From Candidatus Methanoplasma sp. (GTDB lineage: Archaea; Thermoplasmatota; Thermoplasmata; Methanomassiliicoccales; Methanomethylophilaceae): a DNA stretch of 54,743 nt. The notes under the pieces were generated by a model. That model did not search any database. It worked only from the letters and a program-made list of their open reading frames with translations, and had not been told where the DNA came from. The position numbers and the translations under genes are program-made. The stretch spans positions 1 to 54,743 of the forward strand of contig JAISJG010000011.1 of the NCBI GenBank assembly GCA_031261625.1, in the 5' to 3' direction. This document shows positions 34,562 through 43,686 of this stretch, piece after piece; within the stretch, counting starts at the first letter, position 1; the number at the start of each line of letters is the position of its first letter.

Positions 34562-35392
34562 ATGAGTTTATTCGGTACGGCGAACAAAAAAGACAAGAAA
34601 TCGGATTCCCAGATAAAGTCTCTGGCATCCAAGTTCATCATAGGATTGATCCCTGTCATAATATTCGTTCTCCTTTGGCAGATAGCACCCGGTCAGGGAT
34701 GGGTGGATCCGATTTACGTATCGACGCCGTACGATATCCACGTGAGGGCAATAGGATTGCTGCAAACGGGAGAACTGACGGACAACATCATCATATCGAT
34801 GGGCCGTATTGTTGCTGCCCTTATCATGGCAATAGTGATCGGGGTGCCTCTGGGGCTTGTGCTGGGAGGATTGCTGAAGAACACAGGAAAGTTCCTGAAA
34901 CCGCTCTTCCTGCTGTTCATGTTCGCTAACCCCTTCACACTCCTGGTGCTATTCATCGTCCTCCTGGGCTTCAATGAGACGACCCGCGTACTGATAATAT
35001 TCACAGTGGCCGTGTGGCCGATATTATTCCACACATTGGACGGTATCAGAGATACGGATCCGGAACTGGTGAAGTTGGCACGGTCATTCGGGTTGAGCAA
35101 ATTCCAGATATTCACCCGCGTCATGTTACGAAGTGCCGTTCCGGCAGTATTCTCCGGCATACGTATCGCCGTATTGCTTTCATTCTTCGTACTCATCGGA
35201 GCGGAGATGATCGGAGCGAACTCGGGTCTTGGGTTTATGATAAACAATTCATGTCCTCTGCACGGCACGTCGGAATTGGACAAGATGTGGGTCGGGATAG
35301 TGACCGTTGCTCTGCTGGGTGCAGCGATGAGCTGGATCCTGACAACCATAGAGAAACGCATCGCATATAAGAAAGAAGGAAGCGGAACCTGA
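34562..35392 (+). CDS. NitT/TauT-type ABC importer permease B (second importer)
   Basis: 276 residues, paralogue of the permease at 32305. EAA loop FGLSKFQIFTRVMLRSAVP, several transmembrane helices, C-terminal Lys-rich. It is separated from the rest of the operon by a 160-bp gap with a strong hairpin and may have its own promoter. Confidence 0.92.
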   Translation: MSLFGTANKKDKKSDSQIKSLASKFIIGLIPVIIFVLLWQIAPGQGWVDPIYVSTPYDIHVRAIGLLQTGELTDNIIISMGRIVAALIMAIVIGVPLGLVLGGLLKNTGKFLKPLFLLFMFANPFTLLVLFIVLLGFNETTRVLIIFTVAVWPILFHTLDGIRDTDPELVKLARSFGLSKFQIFTRVMLRSAVPAVFSGIRIAVLLSFFVLIGAEMIGANSGLGFMINNSCPLHGTSELDKMWVGIVTVALLGAAMSWILTTIEKRIAYKKEGSGT

Positions 35393-35434
35393 ACGGCTGC
35401 GTATTTGCTGTCCGTTCTGAACGACAGAATCCTT

Positions 35435-36448
35435 TCAGAACTTCATGGACACATCCGAGATTGCACGTACGTTCTCTAAACTGGAGCCTAGGGGGATATC
35501 GCATCCCGTTCCCAGGACATATCCTCTTTTTCCGCCCCTTTCAAGGCATTTCAATGTATCTTTTCTGACGGCATCCGGAGTTCCGCTGTAAATGATACCG
35601 ACGGGATCGATATTCCCGATGATGGCCATTCTGTCCCCCACTTGTTTTACAGCATTACCCACATCCACGGCCACATCCAGAGAGAATGCATCGCATCCCG
35701 TTTCGGCCACGGCAGCCAAACGGTCGGACGTATCCCCGCACGTGTGGTTGATGAAGATCTTCCCGCTTTTTTTGATGATCTTTCCGAGATCCTTCATCGG
35801 ACCTTTGGAGAATTTCTCAAAATCCGCCGCAGAGACAAGGTCTCCCGATGCCGTAGGGTCGCAGACGGTCACGGCATCCACATCCCATTTCACTATCTCT
35901 TCCGTGAACGCTTTCAGGACCTCAAGGGATTCTTTGACGAGGGCATGGACGAAATCTTCGTCCATGAAGCAATCCACCATCATGTTGTCCACACCTCTGA
36001 GCTCTCCTGCCAATGTGAACGGGGACAGAAGACCCGCAACGAGGAAGCGGTCCTTTCCATGCACATCGGATATGTGTCCGGCGGTCTCCTCGGCGGCTTT
36101 GTATCGGTAGAAGTTCCTGATGTCCGGGAGTTCCAGTTTATCGAGATCGGAAGGGTCTTTTACGATGTGCGAAATTGTCGGTATGGTACCGAATTCCGGG
36201 ATCTTGACTTTACATCCCATAGCTTCCACGGGCATCAGCCAGTCCCACATCGCATCGAATGCGTCCATATGGCATTCATCGACCACTTTGAACTGTGCAC
36301 TGGCAGCAAGTTTTGGATTGTTTATGGAATCCATAAGGGAAACGCCGCTCAGTTCCAAGGCCCACGAACCTTGCGGTGCGCAGAACGGTATCCTGTCGAC
36401 CGTCTCTCTTCTGAGAGCTGTTTCCACCAATTCCTTCGATGTCGTCAT
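35435..36448 (-). CDS. Methylcobamide:CoM methyltransferase / uroporphyrinogen decarboxylase family (MtaA/MtbA-like)
   Basis: 337 residues, the length of MtaA and MtbA. The zinc ligands of this family are visible as H-x-C in FINHTCGD and the later cysteine in GTGCDIPLGS. MtaA/MtbA move the methyl group from a corrinoid protein to coenzyme M, the step before methyl-CoM reductase. True uroporphyrinogen decarboxylases lack the HxC...C zinc site. Which corrinoid protein it serves is unknown; no mtaBC, mtmBC or similar is in the window. It converges with the second importer and is divergent from the oxidoreductase operon. Confidence 0.85.
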   Translation of the reverse strand: MTTSKELVETALRRETVDRIPFCAPQGSWALELSGVSLMDSINNPKLAASAQFKVVDECHMDAFDAMWDWLMPVEAMGCKVKIPEFGTIPTISHIVKDPSDLDKLELPDIRNFYRYKAAEETAGHISDVHGKDRFLVAGLLSPFTLAGELRGVDNMMVDCFMDEDFVHALVKESLEVLKAFTEEIVKWDVDAVTVCDPTASGDLVSAADFEKFSKGPMKDLGKIIKKSGKIFINHTCGDTSDRLAAVAETGCDAFSLDVAVDVGNAVKQVGDRMAIIGNIDPVGIIYSGTPDAVRKDTLKCLERGGKRGYVLGTGCDIPLGSSLENVRAISDVSMKF

Positions 36449-36571
36449 CTTTCACCGGGCCCGGAAATATGATATGCAGATACGGATTATTAATCGATAC
36501 TGTGATTGCATGCGCATCCGTCAGAACCCGATGTGAAAACAATTAATACGCCGGAATCGCTAACCTTCCGT

Positions 36572-37087
36572 ATGACGGATGTTCTGTGGCACGGCAGAGG
36601 CGGCCAGGGTGCTTTCACCGCTGCCAGGCTTTTGGGGGCATCCTATGTTCTTCAGGGCGGATACGCTCTTGCATTCCCTTCCTTCGGTCCGGAACGCCGC
36701 GGAGCCCCCATGAGGGCATTCACAAAACTGGACATCGTACCCGTGACAAGTCGTTGCGAGATACGTTCATCCGATTTCACAGTGTACTTAGATGATACAT
36801 TGCTCCCGGGACAGATACCGGAAGGGACAGGCAGGATCCTGGTCAATTCATCACATTCTTATTCTAATCCGCGCGTTGTATCGTTCGATGCATCCAAACT
36901 GACCGCCGAACTTACGGGTTCACCGATCGTGAACACGGCGATGCTGGGGGCCTTGGCGGCATTGTGGGACGGAATAACAATAGAAGCACTGGATAAGGGG
37001 ATAGAAGCGGTACTTCCGAAACGCCTGTGGGAGAGCAACAAGGCTCTGGTGCGTGCTTCGTACGATGCTGTGGGGGTAAGGAAATGA
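36572..37087 (+). CDS. 2-oxoacid:ferredoxin oxidoreductase gamma subunit (POR/VOR type)
   Basis: 171 residues with the family opening TDVLWHGRGGQGAFTAARLL and FPSFGPERRGAP. First of four genes in the archaeal order gamma-delta-alpha-beta. The start at 36572 is the conserved one; a longer frame is possible but unconserved. Pyruvate or a branched/aryl 2-oxoacid could be the substrate; the following CoA ligase and aminotransferase hint at an amino acid precursor route. Confidence 0.93.
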   Translation: MTDVLWHGRGGQGAFTAARLLGASYVLQGGYALAFPSFGPERRGAPMRAFTKLDIVPVTSRCEIRSSDFTVYLDDTLLPGQIPEGTGRILVNSSHSYSNPRVVSFDASKLTAELTGSPIVNTAMLGALAALWDGITIEALDKGIEAVLPKRLWESNKALVRASYDAVGVRK

Positions 37088-37380
37088 AACCGTATCTCCG
37101 CGAGAACCCGCCTAAATGGAATTCCGACAACCTTCCGGAAAGCACATCGTTCGAAGCAGGTTTCCTTGTTGCAAAGAACGCCGGCTGGCGTAATATACGC
37201 CCCGTTGTGAACACAGAGAAATGCACAGGATGTCTTCAGTGCTACCTTTACTGTCCGGACGGCACGATATTCAGGATCAACGGAAAGGTCGGCATCGATT
37301 ATGATTTCTGCAAAGGCTGCGGGATCTGTAAGAAAATGTGCAAATTCGACGCGATAACAATGGAGGCCGAGAGATCATGA
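37084..37380 (+). CDS. 2-oxoacid:ferredoxin oxidoreductase delta (ferredoxin) subunit
   Basis: 98 residues with two [4Fe-4S] motifs, CTGCLQCYLYCP and CKGCGICKKMC. It takes electrons from the catalytic subunits to ferredoxin. The ATG overlaps the gamma stop by 4 bp. Confidence 0.95.
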   Translation: MKPYLRENPPKWNSDNLPESTSFEAGFLVAKNAGWRNIRPVVNTEKCTGCLQCYLYCPDGTIFRINGKVGIDYDFCKGCGICKKMCKFDAITMEAERS

Positions 37381-38543
37381 GCCGCGAATTCCTGTCAGGG
37401 AACGATGCATTCGCCGTCGGCGTCAGATTGGCGAGGCCGGATGTGATATCGGCGTATCCGATCACTCCTCAGACGGTCGTCGTTGAACGGTTATCGGAAA
37501 TGGTCGAGGACGGAAGCCTCAAGGCGGAATTCATTCATGTCGAGTCGGAACATTCCGCACTGTCATGCGCCATGGGTGCATCGGCAGCAGGTGTGAGAAC
37601 ATTCACGGCCACATCTTCGCAGGGACTGCTCTACATGGCGGAATGTCTGCCATATGCGGCCGGAGGAAGGTTCCCGATCGTCATGATGAACGCCAACCGT
37701 TCCACCGCACTGCCGTGGAACATCTACGGGGATCAGCGTGATTCCATATCGCAACTGGACAGCGGATGGATACAGGCGTATGCCCAGGACGCACAGGAAA
37801 GTCTTGATCTGGCACTTCTCAGTTATTACATCGCGGAGCACAAGGACGTCTCGACTCCGTTCATGGTCAATCTCGACGGATTCCATCTTACACACACATA
37901 TGAAGTGGTCGATGTTCCGGAGCAAGGACAGGCGGACAGGTTCCTTCCGAAATACGAAACATCGAACAGGATCGATTTCGATAAACCTCAGAATATAGCA
38001 TATTCGGCGGGACCGGAACACAATGCGATCTACAAGTACAGCGAGCACATCGGCCTTCTGCGTGCACGTAAAATAGTCACCGAGGCGGAAACGAAATTCA
38101 ATGATATCTTCGGAAGGAAATACACCGGACTCGTGGAGGAATATCTCTGCGACGATGCCGATCTCATACTGATAACATTGGGCAGCGTGTCGGGACTGTG
38201 CAGAAGTGTCGTCGACTCCCTGCGTGCCGGAGGAGTGAAGGCAGGGGTATTGCGTCTGCGTTACCTGCGCCCGTTCCCCGATGCCGAGATAGTCGCTGCA
38301 GTATCCGGCGCCAAGGCCGTCGCGGTCCTTGAAAAAGATATATCGTTCGGAGGCACTGGCACTGTGTTCTCGAACGTCAATTCCGCTTTGTATTCTGCAA
38401 GACTTCAGATACCTTCGTCGAATTACATCGGAGGTCTCGGAGGACAGGACATCGGAGAGAACGATGTCAAAAAGATCTTCGAAGACCTCGCCGCCGGAAA
38501 GACAGGAGTACATTTCATAGGGATAGGGGAGGTCGGGATATGA
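37377..38543 (+). CDS. 2-oxoacid:ferredoxin oxidoreductase alpha subunit
   Basis: 388 residues. The N-terminal GNDAFAVG..AYPITPQT..VESEHSA..GASAAGVRTFTATSSQG pattern is typical of POR/VOR alpha. It overlaps the delta gene by 4 bp. The sequence does not settle pyruvate versus 2-ketoisovalerate. Confidence 0.95.
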   Translation: MSREFLSGNDAFAVGVRLARPDVISAYPITPQTVVVERLSEMVEDGSLKAEFIHVESEHSALSCAMGASAAGVRTFTATSSQGLLYMAECLPYAAGGRFPIVMMNANRSTALPWNIYGDQRDSISQLDSGWIQAYAQDAQESLDLALLSYYIAEHKDVSTPFMVNLDGFHLTHTYEVVDVPEQGQADRFLPKYETSNRIDFDKPQNIAYSAGPEHNAIYKYSEHIGLLRARKIVTEAETKFNDIFGRKYTGLVEEYLCDDADLILITLGSVSGLCRSVVDSLRAGGVKAGVLRLRYLRPFPDAEIVAAVSGAKAVAVLEKDISFGGTGTVFSNVNSALYSARLQIPSSNYIGGLGGQDIGENDVKKIFEDLAAGKTGVHFIGIGEVGI

Positions 38544-39436
38544 CCGCACCCACTGCTAAGACATTAAGGGAGGACGAGTTCTTCTACGGGCACAAGGCGT
38601 GTGCGGGATGCGGCGGAAGTCTTGCCGTGCGCATCGCTTTGAAAGTATTGGGCGAGCGTGCCGTTGCGGTGTTACCTGCAGGCTGTATGTCAGCGGTCGG
38701 ATTCAATTTCCCGCAGCTCTGTTTCGCCAATAATGCGATCATATCGACATTCGCCGGGACCGCGTCGATGATGACCGGCGTGGAGGCCGGACTGCGTGCA
38801 CGCGGAGTAAAGGATTTTGTCGTCGTCGGATTCGCCGGGGACGGCGGTACCGCGGACATTGGGATACAGGCATTGTCCGGGGCTATCGACAGAGGGGATG
38901 ACATCATCTACATCTGTTATGACAACGAGGCGTACATGAACACCGGCACCCAGAAAAGTTCTCTAACGCCGTTCGGATCCGTGACGACAACCACTCCGGC
39001 AGGGAAGAACATTCGCGGTAACATCCGTGAGAAAAAAGACATGCTGGGTATTGTGGCGGCACATGGGATACCGTATGCAGCGACCGCAAGTGTCGGATAC
39101 CTTAACGACTATATGCGGAAGATACAGAAAGCATCCGAGATCAAGGGTACGAAGTACATCCATGTTCTGGCACCATGCCCCACCGGATGGGGTGTCGGAT
39201 CCGATGAGATGGTAGAACTCGCAAAAGAGGCTGTGGACTGCGGACTGTGGCCTTTGGCAGAGTTCGAGAACGGGGAGTTCCGTCTGAATCAGGACATCAA
39301 AAACAAGGATGTTCTGCGCGATCATCTGCGCAGACAGAAGAGGTTCCGCCATCTTACCGACGGAGATCTCGACCACATCGAAGAGATGCGCGACAAGAAG
39401 TGGGAACGCATATCCAGGGAATGGACCAAAGTCTGA
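38540..39436 (+). CDS. 2-oxoacid:ferredoxin oxidoreductase beta (TPP-binding) subunit
   Basis: 298 residues. CAGCGGSLAVR near the start carries cluster cysteines and GFAGDGGTADIG with the following N is the thiamine diphosphate-binding motif. With gamma, delta and alpha it completes the enzyme, which can also run as a reductive carboxylase. It overlaps alpha by 4 bp. Confidence 0.95.
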   Translation: MTAPTAKTLREDEFFYGHKACAGCGGSLAVRIALKVLGERAVAVLPAGCMSAVGFNFPQLCFANNAIISTFAGTASMMTGVEAGLRARGVKDFVVVGFAGDGGTADIGIQALSGAIDRGDDIIYICYDNEAYMNTGTQKSSLTPFGSVTTTTPAGKNIRGNIREKKDMLGIVAAHGIPYAATASVGYLNDYMRKIQKASEIKGTKYIHVLAPCPTGWGVGSDEMVELAKEAVDCGLWPLAEFENGEFRLNQDIKNKDVLRDHLRRQKRFRHLTDGDLDHIEEMRDKKWERISREWTKV

Positions 39437-39548
39437 TATGCCAGACGTCCAATTTCTATTCCTTACAGAATAATATAATCAATCCTTATTATATAGGCGG
39501 AGAATCTACTTTTCCCTATAGAGATAGTATACTTTTGGAGACATAGAT

Positions 39549-40880
39549 ATGGGCGAAAGTAAGTATTGGAATGAGAAGATCGAGACACTGCCTCGCGAAG
39601 AACTGGATGCATATCAGTTGCAGGCACTGAAAGATGAGATCAAATTTGCATACGATAATGCCCCCTACTACAAGAGGTCGTTCGATGAGGCCGGCGTCGG
39701 CCCCGATACCATCAAGACCCTTGCGGACCTGGCTAAATTCCCGTTCATCGACAAAAAGACGCAGAGGGACACACAGGGGGTCGGATCCTTCCTGGGAGAG
39801 CTCGTAGCTGTTCCGGAGGAAGACGTAGTGTTCATATCCACTTCGTCCGGATCCACCGGTGTTCCTACTATGAGTCCGTTCACCCAGCAGGATTTCGACG
39901 AGTGGCAGGACGTGGAGAGCCGCTGGTTCTATCAGGCGGGAATGAGAAAGAACGACAGATACGTCCACGCACTGAACTTCTCGCTGTATGTGGGAGGTCC
40001 TGATGTGATAGGTGCCCAGAAACTCGGTGCATTGTGCATCTGGGCGGGAACGCCTCCTTCGGAGAGGCTCATCCACATTCTGAAGACCTACCAGCCCACA
40101 TGCATATGGACAAGTCCGTCCTATGCATGGTATCTCGGAGAGACATGTAAGAAAAGCGGAATAGATCCCATCAAAGATCTGTCCATCCGCAAGATATTCG
40201 TCGCCGGAGAACTGGGAGGTTCGATAGAAGGTACCCGCCGCGCCATAGAGGAGCTGTGGGGAGCGGATCTCTACGATTTCTACGGGCTTTCCGACATATT
40301 CGGAGCCTGCGCAGCGATGTGCGAGGCAAAAGACGGTCTGCACATAGCCGAGGACCACATCCTCGTTGAAACGATAGATCTCAACACCGGAGAGGTATTA
40401 GAGCCCGGACAGACGGGAGAACTCATTTACACCACACTCCGCAAACACGCCCGCCCTATCATCCGTTTCCGTACCGGTGACATCGGTTACATAGACAAGA
40501 AGAAATGTTCCTGCGGCAGGACCCACGGACGTATACATGTGGTGGGAAGGAAGGACGATATGTTCATCGTCTCCGCCGTCAACGTGTTCCCCAGCGATAT
40601 CGAAGCGGTCATCCGCGATCTCAAAGGCATAACCGGAGAATATCTCATACGCATTACCGACAAGAACTACACCTGTCAGTACGAGGTTATCATTGAAAGG
40701 GAAAGTACAAACACCGCAGAGACCGACGCACAGGTCTCGGAACGTGTTTTGAAATCCCTGAAAGCCCGTATCGGTGTCAAACCGACCGCCGTGATAGTCG
40801 AACCCGAAGGGACCATCGAACGTGCGACCCACAAGGCCAAACGCATAATCGACGAGAGGACCCTAACATATCAAATCTGA
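39549..40880 (+). CDS. Phenylacetate-CoA ligase family protein
   Basis: 443 residues of the adenylate-forming PaaK family. The P-loop STSSGSTGVPT, the DFYGLSD motif, FRTGDIGYID and the C-terminal KDDM/Lys-containing domain are present, with CSCGRTHGR as a zinc-like pair. It activates an aryl or other acid to its CoA ester. With the upstream oxidoreductase and the downstream aminotransferase it could build amino acids from acids by reductive carboxylation. A short gap with a TATA-like TTATTATAT near 39487 suggests its own promoter. Confidence 0.92.
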   Translation: MGESKYWNEKIETLPREELDAYQLQALKDEIKFAYDNAPYYKRSFDEAGVGPDTIKTLADLAKFPFIDKKTQRDTQGVGSFLGELVAVPEEDVVFISTSSGSTGVPTMSPFTQQDFDEWQDVESRWFYQAGMRKNDRYVHALNFSLYVGGPDVIGAQKLGALCIWAGTPPSERLIHILKTYQPTCIWTSPSYAWYLGETCKKSGIDPIKDLSIRKIFVAGELGGSIEGTRRAIEELWGADLYDFYGLSDIFGACAAMCEAKDGLHIAEDHILVETIDLNTGEVLEPGQTGELIYTTLRKHARPIIRFRTGDIGYIDKKKCSCGRTHGRIHVVGRKDDMFIVSAVNVFPSDIEAVIRDLKGITGEYLIRITDKNYTCQYEVIIERESTNTAETDAQVSERVLKSLKARIGVKPTAVIVEPEGTIERATHKAKRIIDERTLTYQI

Positions 40881-40892
40881 TCAGGGATACAA

Positions 40893-42053
40893 ATGCAGAG
40901 ATTATCCGATCGGACGGCAGGATTCACAGATTCGGTGATAAGGCGCATGACGCGCATATCGCTGCAGTACGGTGCCGTGAATCTGTCACAGGGATTCCCG
41001 GATTTCGATCCGCCGAAAGAACTGTTGGACAGATTGGCACAGGTGGCGTACGAGGGCCCCCATCAGTATTCGATAACATGGGGTGCCCAGAACTTCCGCG
41101 AAGCGCTCGCCGAAAAGCAGTCCAGGTTCATGGGAAGGAAGATAGACCCGAACGGAGAAATAGTCGTTACATGCGGAAGCACCGAGGCCATGATGGTCGC
41201 GATGATGACCGTGATCAATCCCGGCGATAAAGTGATTGTTTTCTCACCGTTCTACGAGAACTACGGTGCGGATACCATTCTCTCGGGAGCAGAACCGATA
41301 TATGTGGCACTGCGTCCTCCGGAATTCAACTTCGACAAAGCGGAGCTGGAAGCGGCATTCGCACAGCACCCGAAAGCACTGATCCTCTGCAACCCTTCCA
41401 ACCCGTCGGGGAAAGTGTTCTCGCGCGACGAGCTTCTGTTCATTGCGAAACTTGCCGAGGAGTATGACACATACGTACTTACCGATGAAGTATACGAGCA
41501 TATCGTCTACGAACCTCACCGCCACACATATTTCGCAACCCTTCCTGGAATGTTCCAGCGTACCATTTCGTGTTCTTCGCTTTCCAAGACATATTCCATC
41601 ACGGGATGGAGGCTCGGATATCTTATCGCCCCTCCGGAAATTATCGAAGTGGCGAAGAAAGTCCACGATTTCCTTACGGTCGGAGCTCCGGCACCATTGC
41701 AGGAAGCGTTGGTGACCGCGCTGAGATTCGGAGACGACTACTACAAAGGGCTTCTCGACGAATACACCGGAAAAAGGAATCTTTTCCTTAAAGGTCTGAA
41801 CGAGATCGGATTGGAACATACAGACCCGCAGGGTGCGTACTACATAATGGTCGACGTATCGGAATTCGGATACAAGAGCGATCTGAAATTTTGCGAGGAC
41901 CTTGCATCCAAAGTAGGAGTGGGTGCTGTTCCGGGATCCAGTTTCTTCCACGAGGATGTCAACCACCTCATAAGATTGCATTTCGCCAAGAACGATGATA
42001 CGTTGTACAAAGCACTGGACAATCTTTCCAAGATAAGGGAAAAGATCAGGTGA
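40893..42053 (+). CDS. PLP-dependent aminotransferase class I/II
   Basis: 386 residues. The N-terminal LSQGFPDFDPP, the Lys of SLSKTYSITGWRLGYL as Schiff base site and the CNPSNPSGKV motif are conserved. The family includes aspartate and aromatic aminotransferases; specificity cannot be told. It follows the CoA ligase by 12 bp and is most likely co-transcribed. Confidence 0.94.
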   Translation: MQRLSDRTAGFTDSVIRRMTRISLQYGAVNLSQGFPDFDPPKELLDRLAQVAYEGPHQYSITWGAQNFREALAEKQSRFMGRKIDPNGEIVVTCGSTEAMMVAMMTVINPGDKVIVFSPFYENYGADTILSGAEPIYVALRPPEFNFDKAELEAAFAQHPKALILCNPSNPSGKVFSRDELLFIAKLAEEYDTYVLTDEVYEHIVYEPHRHTYFATLPGMFQRTISCSSLSKTYSITGWRLGYLIAPPEIIEVAKKVHDFLTVGAPAPLQEALVTALRFGDDYYKGLLDEYTGKRNLFLKGLNEIGLEHTDPQGAYYIMVDVSEFGYKSDLKFCEDLASKVGVGAVPGSSFFHEDVNHLIRLHFAKNDDTLYKALDNLSKIREKIR

Positions 42054-42062
42054 ACTTTCCGT

Positions 42063-42557
42063 TCACTTGTTCTTTCCGAACTCATTTGCAAGGTTGCTGA
42101 GGTCCTGTCCGGAAAGCCGGTACGGGACCCAATCCTTTACTTCCTTGGAGCCGAAGGACTCGTAGAATCTTCTGCTGGGGGTGTTCCAATCGAGACATAC
42201 CCAGTCCAATTTTATGCATCCTCTCTCTATAGCGAGTTTCGCAAGGAACGATAAAAGTTGTTTTCCCAGACCGTTGCCTCTGATCTCAGGTTTTACGTAG
42301 ATGTCTTCGATGTAGATCCCGGGTTTTCCCGCGAACGTCGAGATGTTATGGAAGAACGAAGAGAACCCAACGACCTTTCCTGATATTTCACCCACGATAA
42401 GTTCTGCCTTAGGGTCTTTGAAAAACCATTTATCGAAATCCGCTTCGGTTGCGGTCACGAACTCGGAAAGATGTTCGTATTCGGCCAATCCTCTGATCAG
42501 ATCTAAAATGTCGGGGATATCAGCGGGTGTTGCGAATCTTATTACGGGTTTTTCCAT
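42063..42557 (-). CDS. GNAT family N-acetyltransferase (diamine acetyltransferase-like)
   Basis: 164 residues. The acetyl-CoA site is IYVKPEIRGNGLGKQLL, followed by DWNTPSRRFYESFG, as in SAT-type polyamine or thialysine acetyltransferases. The start at 42557 gives MEKPVIRFATPADIPD; a longer frame reading into the next gene is not credible. Substrate uncertain. Confidence 0.88.
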   Translation of the reverse strand: MEKPVIRFATPADIPDILDLIRGLAEYEHLSEFVTATEADFDKWFFKDPKAELIVGEISGKVVGFSSFFHNISTFAGKPGIYIEDIYVKPEIRGNGLGKQLLSFLAKLAIERGCIKLDWVCLDWNTPSRRFYESFGSKEVKDWVPYRLSGQDLSNLANEFGKNK

Positions 42558-42567
42558 CAGAACCCCG

Positions 42568-42873
42568 TTACTGCGGCACAATGATCCTTTGGACATTGCA
42601 CTTCTTTTCTTTGGGTCCGGGAGGTTCCACATCACCGTAGGGACACTTCCCTCCGTTCGCATGATATCTTCTGAGGCCGCTCTCCCTCAGTTCCGCTACT
42701 TTCTCGGCGGGCATGTTGTATTTGTAAGACATCCATTTGACAGGGTCACGGTTGACGCAGTGGACATAATTCACCAGTGCTTCTTCATCTGTCATTCCGT
42801 GCTCGGTGAAGTCTCTGAGCAGTCTATCCTTGTACTCGAACTTCTCCTGAGGCGTCAGCGTCTCGTATCTCAT
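42568..42873 (-). CDS. Conserved-looking hypothetical protein
   Basis: 101 residues, charged, no signal or membrane segment, no family recognised. KCPYGDVEPPGPKEKKC near the C-terminus has two cysteines. It lies 10 bp upstream of the acetyltransferase gene and is probably in one operon with it. Confidence 0.65.
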   Translation of the reverse strand: MRYETLTPQEKFEYKDRLLRDFTEHGMTDEEALVNYVHCVNRDPVKWMSYKYNMPAEKVAELRESGLRRYHANGGKCPYGDVEPPGPKEKKCNVQRIIVPQ

Positions 42874-42946
42874 CGGTACTTGTACAGCCTTGGATGTATT
42901 TTATTTTCACGCATATCATATAATGAATGAGACGATAAGGGGAGTA

Positions 42947-43573
42947 ATGACAATAACGGTATCCGAGCTTGCAGAACCAGATATAAGAGATGCAGCTGCG
43001 GTGCTGTCCCAGGGATTCAAGGATAAGATGGCATGTCTTAAACTGGACCAGAATATGGCCGCTGATATGTTGGCCGATACCTGGGAGGAAAGTCCTGCCC
43101 ACAGATATCTCGTGGTGAAGGAGGACGACCGTATCGTCGGTGTCGTCCACCTGAAGATCAAAGGACCGAAGGTCAAAAAGGTGCCGTTGTCCGTGCTTTC
43201 CAAGAAGTACGGCCGCGGTAACGCCCGCAGGTACAGAAGAGGGATGAACGCGCTCAAAGAGAAAGTGCCGAACGGGGATTGTTACATCGCGATGCTTGCC
43301 GTCGATGAGAAATACAGGGGAAGAGGTATTGCAACGGAGCTGCTCAAAGCGGCTTTGGATCTGGCGAAGACCGAAGGATTCCACAGACTTACGTTATATG
43401 TCTCCAAAGACAACCCCGCAGTGGGGATATACAAGAAATTCGGGTTCAAGATAGTGTGGGAGACCAATAATGTCTCGGAGAGGATAATATTCGGCATTCC
43501 CCACTGGTATTTCATGACGATATTGCTTAAGCACGATGATCGTAAGGAATTCTTCCTGCACGAAAGATTCTGA
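42947..43573 (+). CDS. GNAT family N-acetyltransferase (RimI-like)
   Basis: 208 residues. IAMLAVDEKYRGRGIATELLKAALDLA is the acetyl-CoA motif and YVSKDNPAVGIYKKFGFKIVWE the typical C-terminal helix-strand. The start at 42947 has a GGGGAG ribosome site; ATGs further upstream lack one. The middle part (residues 65-95) is more basic than usual. Target unknown. Confidence 0.87.
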   Translation: MTITVSELAEPDIRDAAAVLSQGFKDKMACLKLDQNMAADMLADTWEESPAHRYLVVKEDDRIVGVVHLKIKGPKVKKVPLSVLSKKYGRGNARRYRRGMNALKEKVPNGDCYIAMLAVDEKYRGRGIATELLKAALDLAKTEGFHRLTLYVSKDNPAVGIYKKFGFKIVWETNNVSERIIFGIPHWYFMTILLKHDDRKEFFLHERF

Positions 43574-43595
43574 TGATCGGAAATCAGAGATATGG

Positions 43596-43668
43596 TAGTC
43601 CCGGGCGGATTCGAACCACCGTCGCCGGCTCCAAAGGCCAGCATGATTGACCACTACACTACGGGACT
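43596..43668 (-). tRNA. tRNA-Gln (anticodon TTG)
   Basis: 73 nt. Acceptor AGTCCCG/CGGGACT, anticodon arm CTGGC-CTTTGGA-GCCGG giving TTG (reads CAA), T arm GGTGG-TTCGAAT-CCGCC. Discriminator A, CCA not encoded. Confidence 0.95.
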
Positions 43669-43686
43669 TTGTTTCTGCAAGCGATT

